NCBI RefSeq assembly: GCF_000513855.1
Contig: NZ_KI911318.1
Location: 266,087-330,086, forward strand
Direction of reading: 5' to 3'
DNA: 64,000 bases
Source: Desulfurococcus amylolyticus Z-533
GTDB lineage: Archaea; Thermoproteota; Thermoprotei_A; Sulfolobales; Desulfurococcaceae
Shown here piece after piece: positions 1 to 8,953 of the stretch. Under the pieces are notes generated by a model, which was not told where the DNA came from, searched no databases, and worked only from the letters and a program-made list of their open reading frames with translations. The position numbers and the translations under genes are program-made. Numbering within the stretch: position 1 is the stretch's first letter; each line of letters opens with the position of its first letter.

Positions 1-537
1 ATCTATGTTTGCTGTAGGCTCATCCAGTAAGAGTATGTGGGGGCGTAGGGCAAGAGCCCTGGCTATACATAGTCTCTGCTTCTGTCCACCACTTAAACTA
101 GTTGGTGGTTTCCAGAGCCTGTCTTTAACCTCATCCCATAGCATTACTTTTTCAAGGGACCATCTGACTAGTTTTTCAAGTTCCTCCCTGCTCCTGGCAA
201 CCTTATTCAGCCTGGCTGGTAGCGCTATATTCTCGAATATGCTTAAATTCGGAAAGGGGGTTGGCTCTTGTTGTACTAGTACTACATGCCTCCTCAGCTC
301 ATATGGATTCCACTCGTAGATATCCTTGCCCATGATGGTTATTTCACCGGATACCTCTGCTTCTGGATTCAGTTCTATTAACCTGTTAAACACCCTTAGC
401 AGGGTTGACTTGCCTGAGCCGCTGGGCCCCATGATCACTGATATTGTGTTACATCTAATGGATATATTCACTTTATTCAATATTGTTTTACCACCGAGCC
501 TAATAGTTAGATCCCTTGTCTCCACTATATGGGACAC
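1..537 (-). CDS. pstB: Phosphate ABC transporter ATP-binding protein PstB (partial)
   Basis: ATPase that powers phosphate uptake through the PstA/PstC channel at the inner face of the membrane. The gene runs off the left edge, leaving about 179 N-terminal residues. Reading from a GTG at 537, the frame shows the Walker A motif GPSGSGKST, the Q-loop (VLVQQEPTPF), the ABC signature LSGGQKQR and the Walker B run ILLLDEP, in the usual order and spacing. The GTG shares its first G with the last base of the pstA TAG, so the two are translationally coupled. It is the last visible gene of the pstS-C-A-B operon. The H-loop end is outside the window. Confidence 0.93.
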   Translation of the reverse strand, partial: MSHIVETRDLTIRLGGKTILNKVNISIRCNTISVIMGPSGSGKSTLLRVFNRLIELNPEAEVSGEITIMGKDIYEWNPYELRRHVVLVQQEPTPFPNLSIFENIALPARLNKVARSREELEKLVRWSLEKVMLWDEVKDRLWKPPTSLSGGQKQRLCIARALALRPHILLLDEPTANID

Positions 538-1385
538 TATTTCCTCACCTCCTTCACAAACCACTCGATGAACAAGATGGGTACAAGGATCAATAGTAAT
601 AATAGGAGGCTCGCCCCCCAGGCAGCCATATGATAGTTATTGTAAGGGGATAATGCATAGTTGAAGATCAATAGTGAAACCGCGTTACCGGGTTGATCAA
701 TACCCTGGAAAACAGAATTTGTTAGAAAACCTATTGTGAATAAGAGAGGGGCTGTCTCACCAGCTGACCTTATGAAGGTCATTAAGATGCCTGAGGCGAC
801 CTGCCTCCTCGCTATTCCAAGGTACACGTATCTCAGCAAATGCACTCTTTTAAAACCTAGTGAGAAAGCTGCCTCCCTGTATTTCTCCTCAACGCTTCTA
901 AACGCTGATGAGAGATAATAGTGTGCAGTGGGGAGAACGGCTATGAAGAGGGCTAGTGAACCAGCCAGTATACTCGGCCTCCCCATTCGTATAACCATGA
1001 TGCTGTAGATGAACATGGAGATTATTATAGTGGGTATCCCGTTGAAAGCCCTAATCACTGTTTCAATGAACCCGCTTACCAACGAGTATGGGTATTCACG
1101 TGTAAACATCGAGGAGAAAACAGCTAGGGCAACAGCCATTAAGGTAGCTATCGTAGACGAGATAAGGGTTCCCACAACCGCTGGTGCGATGCCGCCTATA
1201 TCGGTATCCATGGGTGTCCCTGGAAGCCCTGTAATGAATGATAGGCCCTTCATAATTAATGGAGGGAGCCCGTTTAATACAGTGCTGTAGAGAAGCCAGA
1301 GAAGTGGGAGAACACCTAGCCCGCTTAAAAATATTATTATGAGGATCACTAATATATTGATGACCTTTCTTACATCCCTAGCCAT
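537..1385 (-). CDS. pstA: Phosphate ABC transporter permease PstA
   Basis: One of the two membrane subunits of the phosphate importer. The 282-residue protein has about six hydrophobic segments and the MetI-like permease signature near residues 170-215, including the EAAFSLGF and GETAPLLF motifs that contact PstB and line the channel. Length is typical for PstA. Its start overlaps the end of pstC by 8 bases and its stop touches the pstB start, as expected in a tightly coupled operon. Family assignment is firm. The distinction from PstC rests on gene order and the GETAPLLFT segment. Confidence 0.93.
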   Translation of the reverse strand: MARDVRKVINILVILIIIFLSGLGVLPLLWLLYSTVLNGLPPLIMKGLSFITGLPGTPMDTDIGGIAPAVVGTLISSTIATLMAVALAVFSSMFTREYPYSLVSGFIETVIRAFNGIPTIIISMFIYSIMVIRMGRPSILAGSLALFIAVLPTAHYYLSSAFRSVEEKYREAAFSLGFKRVHLLRYVYLGIARRQVASGILMTFIRSAGETAPLLFTIGFLTNSVFQGIDQPGNAVSLLIFNYALSPYNNYHMAAWGASLLLLLLILVPILFIEWFVKEVRK

Positions 1386-2286
1386 GGATTATACTCCTCC
1401 ACCTATTGATCAGCATTATACCAATAGAGCTGGATACGAATGAGAGCATCATAACAATCAATACACCAGCGTATAGAATAGATGAGACGCCAGGATATAG
1501 GAAAGAGCTCTCAAACTGGCTTACAATCCATGCAGACATCGTTGTACCCGGGTTCAGCATGCAGGCAGATGCCATATATGCATTACCAATTGTTAAAGCA
1601 ACAATAGTTGTCTCACCAAGTGCCCGGCTTAGGGAGAGCATTATAGCAGCTATTAACAGGGGCTTCAATATACCAGTTATTAATCTATAGACTTCAAACC
1701 TATAGAAGCCCAGCGAGTATGCAGCCTCAATATACCTGGATGGAATAGATTTATACCCTTCTATAAGCAGTGACGATGCATATGGGATCATTGATAACCC
1801 TAAGACTATGCCGGCGGACAAAATATTTTGACCACTAAGCGGTTTACATGAGAATAAGGGTACATAGTCTAGGTAATCGTGGAGCTGTATATATATGGAA
1901 CTATATAGAAACTGTGAGAGAATAAAGCCTCCCCACAAACCATAGACCACGGTTGGGAGAGCCCCCATTACCTCGATCAAGCGGTGAAAAATTCTCGAGG
2001 CCTTACCCGGCAGTAAGTCGCAGATAAAGAAGGTGAGGGATAATGATATGGGTGTAACTATAAGGATTGATACAAGGCCTGTTAAAAGAGTACCCAATAA
2101 TGCAGGCAGCAACCCATACTTCTGGAGAACGGGGTTCCACCGTGCTTCAAGGAGAAGGCTTAACCCATGACTCATAAATGCTGGCAGGGATAGGGTGACA
2201 ACATGTATGAGGATAAGTGTGAGAATAGAGAATGAGAGTAGGGATGGGATGAGGAGTAAGTAGAAGGTATACTCGCTCTTACCCAT
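1378..2286 (-). CDS. pstC: Phosphate ABC transporter permease PstC
   Basis: Partner membrane subunit of PstA. Six hydrophobic segments, plus the permease motifs EAAYSLGFYR and SRALGETTIVALTIGN typical of PstC. The longest frame begins at 2313, overlapping pstS by 35 bases. The ATG at 2286 is preferred because it follows a GAGGGG ribosome-binding site at good distance and overlaps the pstS stop by only 8 bases (ATGGGTAA). That gives about 302 residues starting MGKSEYTF. The periplasmic-side loop around residues 120-150 carries Cys in CKPLSG, unremarkable for the family. Confidence 0.92.
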   Translation of the reverse strand: MGKSEYTFYLLLIPSLLSFSILTLILIHVVTLSLPAFMSHGLSLLLEARWNPVLQKYGLLPALLGTLLTGLVSILIVTPISLSLTFFICDLLPGKASRIFHRLIEVMGALPTVVYGLWGGFILSQFLYSSIYIQLHDYLDYVPLFSCKPLSGQNILSAGIVLGLSMIPYASSLLIEGYKSIPSRYIEAAYSLGFYRFEVYRLITGILKPLLIAAIMLSLSRALGETTIVALTIGNAYMASACMLNPGTTMSAWIVSQFESSFLYPGVSSILYAGVLIVMMLSFVSSSIGIMLINRWRSIIHG

Positions 2287-3403
2287 TATAGCTTCCCCTC
2301 GAGATAATTTCAAGTGCTTTGAGACCTATCTCGATGACTTCATCGGGGAGCTGATAGTAGCCGGGGAGTAGTCTATCCTGCCCCTCTATTAGAATATATT
2401 CTATGAACCTGCTTAATGCCTCAGTAACATATACATCTTTATAGTCACTGTAAATAAACATGTATGAGAATGATACAATAGGGTATGAGTCTGGGCCGGG
2501 CGTGTTTAGTAACGCGTCAAGTACCATGCTAAAATCTTCCAGTGGACTACCCGGTAATTGATTCAGAACATGTTTTACAGCTGAGAGAACATTCTCCCTG
2601 GATGCTGTAACAAAATATCCTTCTTTATTCTCTAGTCTAGCTACTGGCATTCCAACATATAACGCGTAGCTGGCCTCAATATAGCCTATAGAGTAGGGAG
2701 TTGATGTTACAAGGTTTGCAACCCCCTCATTACCTTTCCCACCGAGGCCTCTGCCGGTTCTATCTACTGGCCACTCGATTGAAAAACCAACAAGCTCGCT
2801 CCCCCATATATCAGGTGCAGCCTTGTTGAGGTAAGCGGTGAAGACACGTGTTGTCCCACTAGAATCCGACCTGTGCACAGCCACTATTTCTTTATTGGGT
2901 AGTAGATCGGCGATTGCTGGATTGACCTCCTTAATTCTCTCATCGTTCCATCTAGTGATCTCACCCTTGTATATCAACGCGAGAATTCTACCAGTCAGGT
3001 TTAATTGTATATCGCGTGGTATTCCAGGTATATTGTAGGTGATAACTATAGCGCTTAACACTATGGGCAACTGGAGTACCCTGCCCCGGTATTCAAGATA
3101 TGTCTCCCTATCCAATGGGGGGTCGCTAACCGCGAATACCACTGTCTTATTGAAGAACATTGCTCTACCGGCTCCACTACCAGTGGGAGAGTACTCGATA
3201 ACTATGCCGGTTTTCTCGGTGAATTCTTTACTCCATTCAAGTATCTGTGGGGCTATAAGCGTTGAGCCGGCTCCATTTATAACAAGGGTTCCATGATATC
3301 CCTCTAACCGTGTATCGGGTGCTAGAACTATAAAGTATAATGCTATTGTGAGCGCGAGAACAGTCATAATAATCGCCATTGACTGCAGTAATGGCTCCTT
3401 CAT
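2279..3403 (-). CDS. pstS: Phosphate-binding protein PstS
   Basis: Extracellular phosphate receptor of the transporter. An N-terminal hydrophobic segment (about residues 8-28) acts as signal or membrane anchor. No lipobox cysteine follows it, so a membrane tether is likely. Binding-site motifs of the family are clear: GAGSTLIAPQILEW near residue 44, YSPTGSGAGR near 76, and HRSDSSGTTRVFTAYL near 178, where Ser/Thr/Asp/Arg contact phosphate. At 374 residues it is of usual length. ATG at 3403 is preceded by GGGG. First gene of the pst operon, so it probably carries the promoter in the 131-bp gap before phoU. Confidence 0.93.
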   Translation of the reverse strand: MKEPLLQSMAIIMTVLALTIALYFIVLAPDTRLEGYHGTLVINGAGSTLIAPQILEWSKEFTEKTGIVIEYSPTGSGAGRAMFFNKTVVFAVSDPPLDRETYLEYRGRVLQLPIVLSAIVITYNIPGIPRDIQLNLTGRILALIYKGEITRWNDERIKEVNPAIADLLPNKEIVAVHRSDSSGTTRVFTAYLNKAAPDIWGSELVGFSIEWPVDRTGRGLGGKGNEGVANLVTSTPYSIGYIEASYALYVGMPVARLENKEGYFVTASRENVLSAVKHVLNQLPGSPLEDFSMVLDALLNTPGPDSYPIVSFSYMFIYSDYKDVYVTEALSRFIEYILIEGQDRLLPGYYQLPDEVIEIGLKALEIISRGSYNG

Positions 3404-3461
3404 AATATTCCCCTGATAATGATTACTATGTATCCAGGTTAAAGCACGGATATTATTACAG

Positions 3462-3496
3462 TTCTTACTGTAAGAAGCGTGTACAAACTATATTTA
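3462..3496. promoter_or_regulatory. Divergent pstS/phoU control region with a perfect palindrome
   Basis: The 131-bp gap between pstS and phoU contains a perfect inverted repeat, TTCTTAC-T-GTAAGAA, at 3462-3476, followed by a TATA-like CTATATTTA at 3488-3496 placed for a phoU transcript starting near 3518-3522. A second short palindrome, AATACGTATT, lies at 3508-3517 near that predicted start. An AT-rich TAATAATA stretch around 3450-3458 (reverse strand) is placed to drive pstS. The palindrome between two opposed promoters is a plausible operator for a phosphate-responsive regulator, possibly the AbrB-domain PhoU encoded next to it. Site identity is inference. Confidence 0.45.
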
Positions 3497-3534
3497 CGGT
3501 ATTTACTAATACGTATTTAGAAGAGTGAGCACTT

Positions 3535-4551
3535 ATGTATAAGCGGAAACTCCAGAAGATGGGTGTTACATCGCTAGGTATATCTCTTCCAAAGAAGTGG
3601 CTGCACTACTATAATTTGAAGCAAGGGGATGAAGTAGAGGTGGAGATACTGCCGGATTACACACTACTGGTGAGGCCTTCATTCATTAAGGGTAATGTAG
3701 GCTATAATTGTCAGATTCTCAGATATGATGGTGAAGCAGTAAACGAATCCATTATGAGGCTTATCTCGCTCTATGTTAACGGTGTTGACTCCATTAAAGT
3801 CGTATGCGGAGATCAATGTGAAACATTCAAGGAGAGTATCTATAGGGTGCTCGAAAGAAACGTGATCGGGCTGGAAATCATCGAGGAGGGAAGAGACTAT
3901 ATCATGCTTGCATGTCTTGTTGACATATTATCCCTGCCCTTATCAGAGGTTCTGAGAAAAATGAGTATGCTGATACCGGCTTTACTAAGGGATTTAAAGA
4001 GGAACATGGAGACAAATACTCTCCTTGATATGGAGGAGAGAGATAGCTTAATAGATAAGCTATACCTATACGCAATCAGGCAGCTAAACATGGTATTGCA
4101 TGGTAAGCTCCTACTGGATAAAACAGGTTTAAAATCAATGGGAGAGGCGGTTTCTATAGCCAACCTACTTAAGATACTTGAGAGGATGGGAGACCACATA
4201 GTGTTACTCCATAGATGGTATAATAATGCTAGAGGTAAAAAGGAGGTAGTCGACAACGTTGTTATACTACTAGACGAAGTTATACCGATAACGGAGAAGA
4301 TACTCAACAGCTACCTAGCCATACTCGAGAACCAGAGTAAAATACCCTCGATCGAGAAAACACTGTCGGAGCTAAGAATGGTTGAGGAGAAAATAAAGTC
4401 GTCGACCCTTGATGCAGGCCCATTGATAAGCCTTACACGTATGATAGCGTATCTAAGGGATATTATCGAAGTAGTAACCGATATAGTTGTAAGCAGGAAA
4501 TTAAGGGAGTCAGCATGCGAAGAGGGAAAGCTAGTGGAATCCTATAAATAA
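3535..4551 (+). CDS. phoU: PhoU-type phosphate regulator with N-terminal AbrB domain
   Basis: Predicted regulator of phosphate uptake. Residues 1-48 form an AbrB/SpoVT swapped-hairpin DNA-binding domain (MGVTSLGISLPKKW, then GDEVEVEI), a fusion common in archaeal PhoU proteins. The remainder is helical, with two PhoU repeats rich in acidic metal-binding positions (for example GEAVSIANLLKILERMGDH around residues 201-219). Length is 338 residues. It stands divergent from pstSCAB, so control of that operon is the obvious role. Its last 21 bases overlap the 3' end of feoB on the other strand. Confidence 0.88.
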   Translation: MYKRKLQKMGVTSLGISLPKKWLHYYNLKQGDEVEVEILPDYTLLVRPSFIKGNVGYNCQILRYDGEAVNESIMRLISLYVNGVDSIKVVCGDQCETFKESIYRVLERNVIGLEIIEEGRDYIMLACLVDILSLPLSEVLRKMSMLIPALLRDLKRNMETNTLLDMEERDSLIDKLYLYAIRQLNMVLHGKLLLDKTGLKSMGEAVSIANLLKILERMGDHIVLLHRWYNNARGKKEVVDNVVILLDEVIPITEKILNSYLAILENQSKIPSIEKTLSELRMVEEKIKSSTLDAGPLISLTRMIAYLRDIIEVVTDIVVSRKLRESACEEGKLVESYK

Positions 4552-6612
4552 TGAGGCTATATGATACAACATGGATGCAACGATATACGCTGTCGATGAT
4601 GTAAGAAGCAATACTGAGAAAGCCAGCTTAATGCTCTTAGTTTCCTCATATACAGCTGAAACCGTTGCCAGGCATGGGATATAGAGTGTTGTGAAGACAG
4701 TTAGTGAAAGCAATTGTAAATCATTGAGGCCTAGGAGCCTCATGGCGCTACTCATGGTCTCACAGCCCGTGGCTACTAGGATTGTTGATACAACTAGTTC
4801 TTTAGCTATGAACCCTGTTATGATGGCCATAGAGATAATCCATGCACTTTCACCGGTTATCCCGAGAGGAATAGTAATGAATTGCATATTCTTTGAAACA
4901 ACTGCTGCAATGCTTTCTCCAATGTTGTCGGTGTACGAGAGGGTTGGTGTGAAGGATGTTAACAGCCATATGATTATACTACCAGTAAATATTATTGATC
5001 CAGCCTTCTTCACGAAATGCTTTACTGTTGCAATAGTTTTCCAATACACTACCCTGGCTAGAGGTCTATGGTAAGCCGGAATCTCTATTAATAACTGGGG
5101 TTCTTTCTTATCCATACTGCTGAACCTGTAAAGCAGGTAGTTGACACTCATGAATACAATTATACTTATGATGTATGAGAGAGCGATGAGTAATCCCATG
5201 GAGAATCTTGTAGTAGCTGATGTGAATGCAAGGAGTATAACAAGCCTTGCCTGGCATGGTATAAATGAGAGTGTTAGTATCAGCCTCAACCGCTCCAGAG
5301 AGTTAGGGTTGGTTCTAGTACTTAGTATGGCCGGTACATTACACCCGAATCCAAGCATGAATGAGAAGAACGCATGCCCGCTTAATCCAAGCCTAGAGAG
5401 GAATGCATGAGAGGATACTGCTAGCCTTGACATTAATCCGCTGTCTTCAATTATTACCTGGATCAAAACCATGAGTAGGATTAATGGAAGAAACACTAGT
5501 ATAGATGCGACGCCACCTAGAATTCCATCGGCTATGAAACCGTATAGAATAGGGTTGCTACTGGAGAGGGGTTGTATTAAGCTAGTTACGAATGTGAATG
5601 CTTTCTCAACTAGGCTGCTAAACGAGTATTCTTCCAGGAGTAATGCGATACTATCTAAGCCGAGTGCTGAAAAAATTATGTTTAACGGGAAACCTGTGTT
5701 TATGGTGAATACTAGTGTGAATACTAGTAGGTATATTCCTATGGAAATAATGGTTCCGAGGAGAGGTCTATAGAATATTGAAACCGTTGAGCCATGTTTT
5801 ATCTTTACCTTGGCTATGTGTCTTGATGAGATCTCACTTATAAGCTTGAACCTGGCTTCCGTGATCTTTGCTGCGGGATCACCTAGTAGTCTATGGGCCT
5901 CTCTCACCGTATCCTCTATTCTACTCCACATGGCCGGCCCGATAACGGCTTTGACTTGCTCCTCAAGTATCTTATCTCCCTCGATTAACCTGATACTGAT
6001 CCACCTGGATGGGAGATCAATCGGTAGCCCGGCCTTCAATAATACATCCTCGATAGAGTCTATGTACTCATTTAATCCATTATAATCGATCCTCAAGGGT
6101 TCTCTACGGCCCTTTCTACCCTCTGCAACATCAATTATTGCTTTAAGTAAGTCCTCTATCTCCATGTCCGAGGCTATTGATACTGGAACTACAGGTATCC
6201 CTAGCTCTTTCTCTATCCCTCTGTAATCTATATGTATGCCCTTACTGTGTGTGAGGTCGGTTTTCGAGAAAACAAGGACTACCCTACCGGTTAACTCCAG
6301 CACCTGAATGAGAATACTCATAGTTCTCTCTGGAATAGTTGAATCAGCTATAACTATTATGACGTCCGGTTTCTCAGCTAATATGGCTTCCCTTGCAACA
6401 ATCTCCTCCTGCGTTAATGTTGAGAAACCATAGATCCCGGGGAGATCGTAGAGTATGAGCTGGTAGCTTCCATACGTGATCTCGCCTTTATGCACTACAA
6501 CTGTCTTCCCGGGCCAGTTACCTACCTCGACATGGGATTTAGTCACTAGGTTGAAGAGGGATGATTTCCCGACGTTGGGTTGCCCTATAAACACTACCTT
6601 GACCGTCTTCAC
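4531..6612 (-). CDS. feoB: Ferrous iron transport protein FeoB
   Basis: GTP-gated ferrous iron transporter of the cytoplasmic membrane. The N-terminal G domain shows G1 GQPNVGKSS, G3 DLPGIYG and G4 SKTD, and the FeoB-specific GNWPGKTV. About eight hydrophobic segments follow, with the two Gate domains. The longest frame starts with TTG at 6639 inside feoA. The GTG at 6612 is preferred because it lies just after the feoA stop (6614-6616) with a GGGGAT ribosome-binding site and gives an N-terminus beginning VKTVKVVFIG, normal for the family. GTG at 6627 is another option. Co-transcribed with feoA. Confidence 0.93.
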   Translation of the reverse strand: MKTVKVVFIGQPNVGKSSLFNLVTKSHVEVGNWPGKTVVVHKGEITYGSYQLILYDLPGIYGFSTLTQEEIVAREAILAEKPDVIIVIADSTIPERTMSILIQVLELTGRVVLVFSKTDLTHSKGIHIDYRGIEKELGIPVVPVSIASDMEIEDLLKAIIDVAEGRKGRREPLRIDYNGLNEYIDSIEDVLLKAGLPIDLPSRWISIRLIEGDKILEEQVKAVIGPAMWSRIEDTVREAHRLLGDPAAKITEARFKLISEISSRHIAKVKIKHGSTVSIFYRPLLGTIISIGIYLLVFTLVFTINTGFPLNIIFSALGLDSIALLLEEYSFSSLVEKAFTFVTSLIQPLSSSNPILYGFIADGILGGVASILVFLPLILLMVLIQVIIEDSGLMSRLAVSSHAFLSRLGLSGHAFFSFMLGFGCNVPAILSTRTNPNSLERLRLILTLSFIPCQARLVILLAFTSATTRFSMGLLIALSYIISIIVFMSVNYLLYRFSSMDKKEPQLLIEIPAYHRPLARVVYWKTIATVKHFVKKAGSIIFTGSIIIWLLTSFTPTLSYTDNIGESIAAVVSKNMQFITIPLGITGESAWIISMAIITGFIAKELVVSTILVATGCETMSSAMRLLGLNDLQLLSLTVFTTLYIPCLATVSAVYEETKSIKLAFSVLLLTSSTAYIVASMLYHIASLFIGFH

Positions 6613-6613
6613 T

Positions 6614-6850
6614 TCATGATCCCCCACTATACTCCACAATTATTCTCCTAGCTATCCCTCTCCCCACGGCTATCTCTGAGTCGCCTACCCTAAGCACTAT
6701 GGGGCCTCTTCCGTCATTATATACTACTTCTACTTCTACCCCTGGAAATACCCCGAGCTGGTACATTCTGTAAACCCAGCCTCCCCGATGTAATATATTA
6801 ATGATCCTGGCCCTAGACCCTGGCTTAACGTTGTCCAGTGTTGTAGTCAT
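6614..6850 (-). CDS. feoA: Ferrous iron transport protein FeoA
   Basis: Small SH3-like cytosolic partner of FeoB, 78 residues, the usual size. It shows the FeoA pattern of a GSRARIINI strand, then a YQLGVFPGVEVEVV core and an IVLRVGDSEIAVGRGIARRIIV end, corresponding to the family's metal-binding or protein-contact sheet. First gene of the feoAB operon. Its ATG (6848-6850) follows a TATA box and a palindromic operator candidate. Confidence 0.9.
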   Translation of the reverse strand: MTTTLDNVKPGSRARIINILHRGGWVYRMYQLGVFPGVEVEVVYNDGRGPIVLRVGDSEIAVGRGIARRIIVEYSGGS

Positions 6851-6860
6851 GTTCGATACC

Positions 6861-6890
6861 TGTTAGGTCATCCTAACACTCTATTATAAA
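6861..6890 (-). promoter_or_regulatory. feoAB promoter with DtxR/MDR1-like operator
   Basis: Reading toward feoA, a TATA element TTTATAAT (about 6882-6890) is followed by a perfect inverted repeat with 7-base arms, TGTTAGG-ATGA-CCTAACA (6861-6878), then the feoA ATG 11 bases further on. The repeat covers the predicted transcription start, a classical place for archaeal repression. The TTAGG/CCTAA arms resemble the half-sites known for DtxR/IdeR-type iron regulators and archaeal MDR1. A further CCTAA half-site lies upstream near 6901-6907. Iron-dependent repression is inferred from sequence and position only. Confidence 0.6.
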
Positions 6891-7120
6891 CATGATTGTA
6901 TTAGGTGAATAAAAATTTTTCGGTGATCAGAACACATAGCTAATTATATGGCCGTTCCCTTATTTCACTCAACGAATCTAATGCTTACACTATATGAGGA
7001 ACTCCCAACGGCCTATAAGCCGGAATTACAGCTAGATTAAAGGTTATGAGATATATTAGTAGTTAGGATCTAGTATAAATTAAAGCAATCTCATGATCGA
7101 CCATAATATGGTGGATATCC

Positions 7121-7927
7121 TTGATTGAATCCATAAATATCCGGGAACTTGTAGCATGTATTAGAATCAATGCATGTGAATCGGAAGGATACGTGGAAGC
7201 CTTGTCAAGAACCCTTATACGAGATGAGGATCCTGGGCCACTATCTACTATTCTGAATGCTTTGTGTACGGTGAAACAGATGGTGGATAGGGATGGATTC
7301 AACGAGTTCTTCAGTAAAGTAGTGGGAAAACTAGAGGTAGATAAGTTATTGGAGAGTATAGGGGGCTTAGTGAAGTCTAGGTTGCAACATGGTATCAATG
7401 AGTTGGAGTGCAGTATATCGATCCTAGATACATTGAGCGAGATAGGGTTAGCCGATAAGGTGTACAGGGTTATTGATGAGTTGCTCTCGAAGTTAATAAA
7501 GGTTGGGAACCTGGGTGGACAGTATGTGAGACTCCTTGAATACATTATAGATGGCCCCTTTGAAAACATGCCACCACTTGAATCAGCGTTTTTCATGGAG
7601 AGACTCATTGAAATGAATGGTGACATATGGCTTGCAGTAAAGATAAGGACTATTAGGGAGGCTAGCATAGTCAAAAACCCCGGGTTCATGACTGAATACA
7701 GGTACTTATATGCACTAGTGAACCTAGTCGATAACGTGTTAACCACTTTACTTGAATCAAAGCCTATGGAGGCACATAAATATTATAGTGATTTAAACAC
7801 CGCTTACACGCATATATGGAAGAATTGTATCGTTAATCAACCAAGGAACACCTGCACCAAACTACTTGAGGGAATAAGTGGAAAACTAGCTACACTAGCT
7901 GAATTAGCACAGGGATTCAGTAAGTAG
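7121..7927 (+). CDS. Hypothetical helical protein
   Basis: A 268-residue protein that I do not recognise. It is mostly predicted helix with regular Leu spacing, no signal peptide and no membrane segment, so probably cytosolic and possibly a HEAT-like or TPR-like solenoid. A handful of cysteines (positions about 13, 18, 49, 97, 227, 236) form no CxxC motif. No ATG is available near the start. TTG at 7121 follows GGTGG and is the best start, because upstream there is a stop at 7094-7096. It is 17 bases upstream of a ZIP transporter gene and may be co-transcribed with it. Confidence 0.6.
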   Translation: MIESINIRELVACIRINACESEGYVEALSRTLIRDEDPGPLSTILNALCTVKQMVDRDGFNEFFSKVVGKLEVDKLLESIGGLVKSRLQHGINELECSISILDTLSEIGLADKVYRVIDELLSKLIKVGNLGGQYVRLLEYIIDGPFENMPPLESAFFMERLIEMNGDIWLAVKIRTIREASIVKNPGFMTEYRYLYALVNLVDNVLTTLLESKPMEAHKYYSDLNTAYTHIWKNCIVNQPRNTCTKLLEGISGKLATLAELAQGFSK

Positions 7928-7944
7928 TCTTAGAGGGTATCAGA

Positions 7945-8673
7945 GTGATTGGTGATGTATTACTAGTAAATACGCTCGTAATTTTTGCTTTATCAATAGT
8001 GGGCATTATTCCAGTTCTAGTAGGGTTTAGATTCACCGATAGTGGCATAGACGCTACCCTCGGTTTCTCCGGTGGTGTCATGCTAACAGTCTCATTCAAC
8101 ATGATCTATGAGACCGGTGGGGGTATTTTACAACCCCTCTTCTTTGGGGTTGGGTTCACAGTTATGTGGATTCTTGAAGCCATAGTACCTCACGAACATA
8201 TGATTAAGGGATATGAGGGGCCAGTCTTTTTCAGGCAAAAACTTAAAATGGCCTGGCTCATCGCGTTCTCCATGATACTCCATAATATACCAGAGGGGCT
8301 GACTGTTGGTTCATCAACAATTATTGATCAAGCACTCGGGTTTTCCACTACTATAGCCATAGGATTACAGGATATTGTGGAAGGATTTATGGCTGGACTA
8401 CCCTATATAATAATGGGTAGAAGGATGTCTGCCCTACTATTATCACTTCTCGCCGCCTCTGCAGAAGCAGGTGCAGCCCTGGCTTCAGGCTACATAGGGA
8501 CTTTATACAAGGGTTTAGACACTATCCTAGCTGGTGTCAGTAGTGGTGCAATGGTTTTTATTGTAGTCCATGAAGTAATCCCTGAAACCCATAGGGAGCA
8601 TTTCTCGGAATCAACCATAGGAGTTCTTCTTGGTGTGGTGACTGCGTTGTTATTGGAGTATTACTTAGGCTGA
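7945..8673 (+). CDS. ZIP-family divalent metal transporter
   Basis: Membrane transporter of the ZIP family, probably for zinc, iron or manganese uptake. The 242 residues contain about eight hydrophobic segments and the diagnostic HNIPEGLTVG motif (about residue 113), whose His and Glu bind metal. The second site is a variant, LQDIVEGFMAG, in place of the usual HNIPEG, keeping the Glu-Gly. A third acidic segment, SAEAGAALASG, follows. GTG at 7945 follows a GAGGGT ribosome-binding site. It is convergent with the lipoate genes. Substrate cannot be told from sequence, though proximity to feoAB fits metal supply. Confidence 0.8.
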   Translation: MIGDVLLVNTLVIFALSIVGIIPVLVGFRFTDSGIDATLGFSGGVMLTVSFNMIYETGGGILQPLFFGVGFTVMWILEAIVPHEHMIKGYEGPVFFRQKLKMAWLIAFSMILHNIPEGLTVGSSTIIDQALGFSTTIAIGLQDIVEGFMAGLPYIIMGRRMSALLLSLLAASAEAGAALASGYIGTLYKGLDTILAGVSSGAMVFIVVHEVIPETHREHFSESTIGVLLGVVTALLLEYYLG

Positions 8674-8674
8674 T

Positions 8675-8947
8675 TCACTTACACAGTGCCCTCCACATGT
8701 TTACTACTTCATTCTTTAAGGTTTCCCAGTCGACACCAATGAATAATGTGTTTTCAACGGTTTTGAAAGCGTTATCAACGCACTCAAGGTTTCTGCAGTT
8801 TTTTAAGGATTCTTCTAGTTTCTCTATGTTCTCCTCGGGGTAGGCGAAGAAATCACCCGAGAACATGATCATCCTTATTGCGCATTCTTCAACCTCGATG
8901 TCTATGCTTACTGTTTTCTCCCCTCTAAGTACTCTTGTCAGCCTCAT
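8675..8947 (-). CDS. lplB: Lipoate-protein ligase accessory subunit LplB
   Basis: A 90-residue protein corresponding to the small C-terminal domain of bacterial LplA, encoded separately in many archaea. It is needed for the adenylation step by the catalytic LplA subunit. The alpha/beta pattern matches: an IDIEVEECAIRMIMFSGDFF sheet, then paired helices with two Cys near residues 50-56 (NCRNLEC). It follows lplA by 6 bases on the same strand, ending in convergence with the ZIP gene. Identification rests on size, fold pattern and position directly after lplA. Confidence 0.82.
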   Translation of the reverse strand: MRLTRVLRGEKTVSIDIEVEECAIRMIMFSGDFFAYPEENIEKLEESLKNCRNLECVDNAFKTVENTLFIGVDWETLKNEVVNMWRALCK

Positions 8948-8953
8948 ATGGTA

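Noticed and set aside
7063-7746. 227-codon minus-strand frame opposite the unknown gene at 7121
   Set aside because: Ser/Thr/Pro-rich composition typical of an antisense reading; the plus-strand gene has a ribosome-binding site and regular helical sequence.
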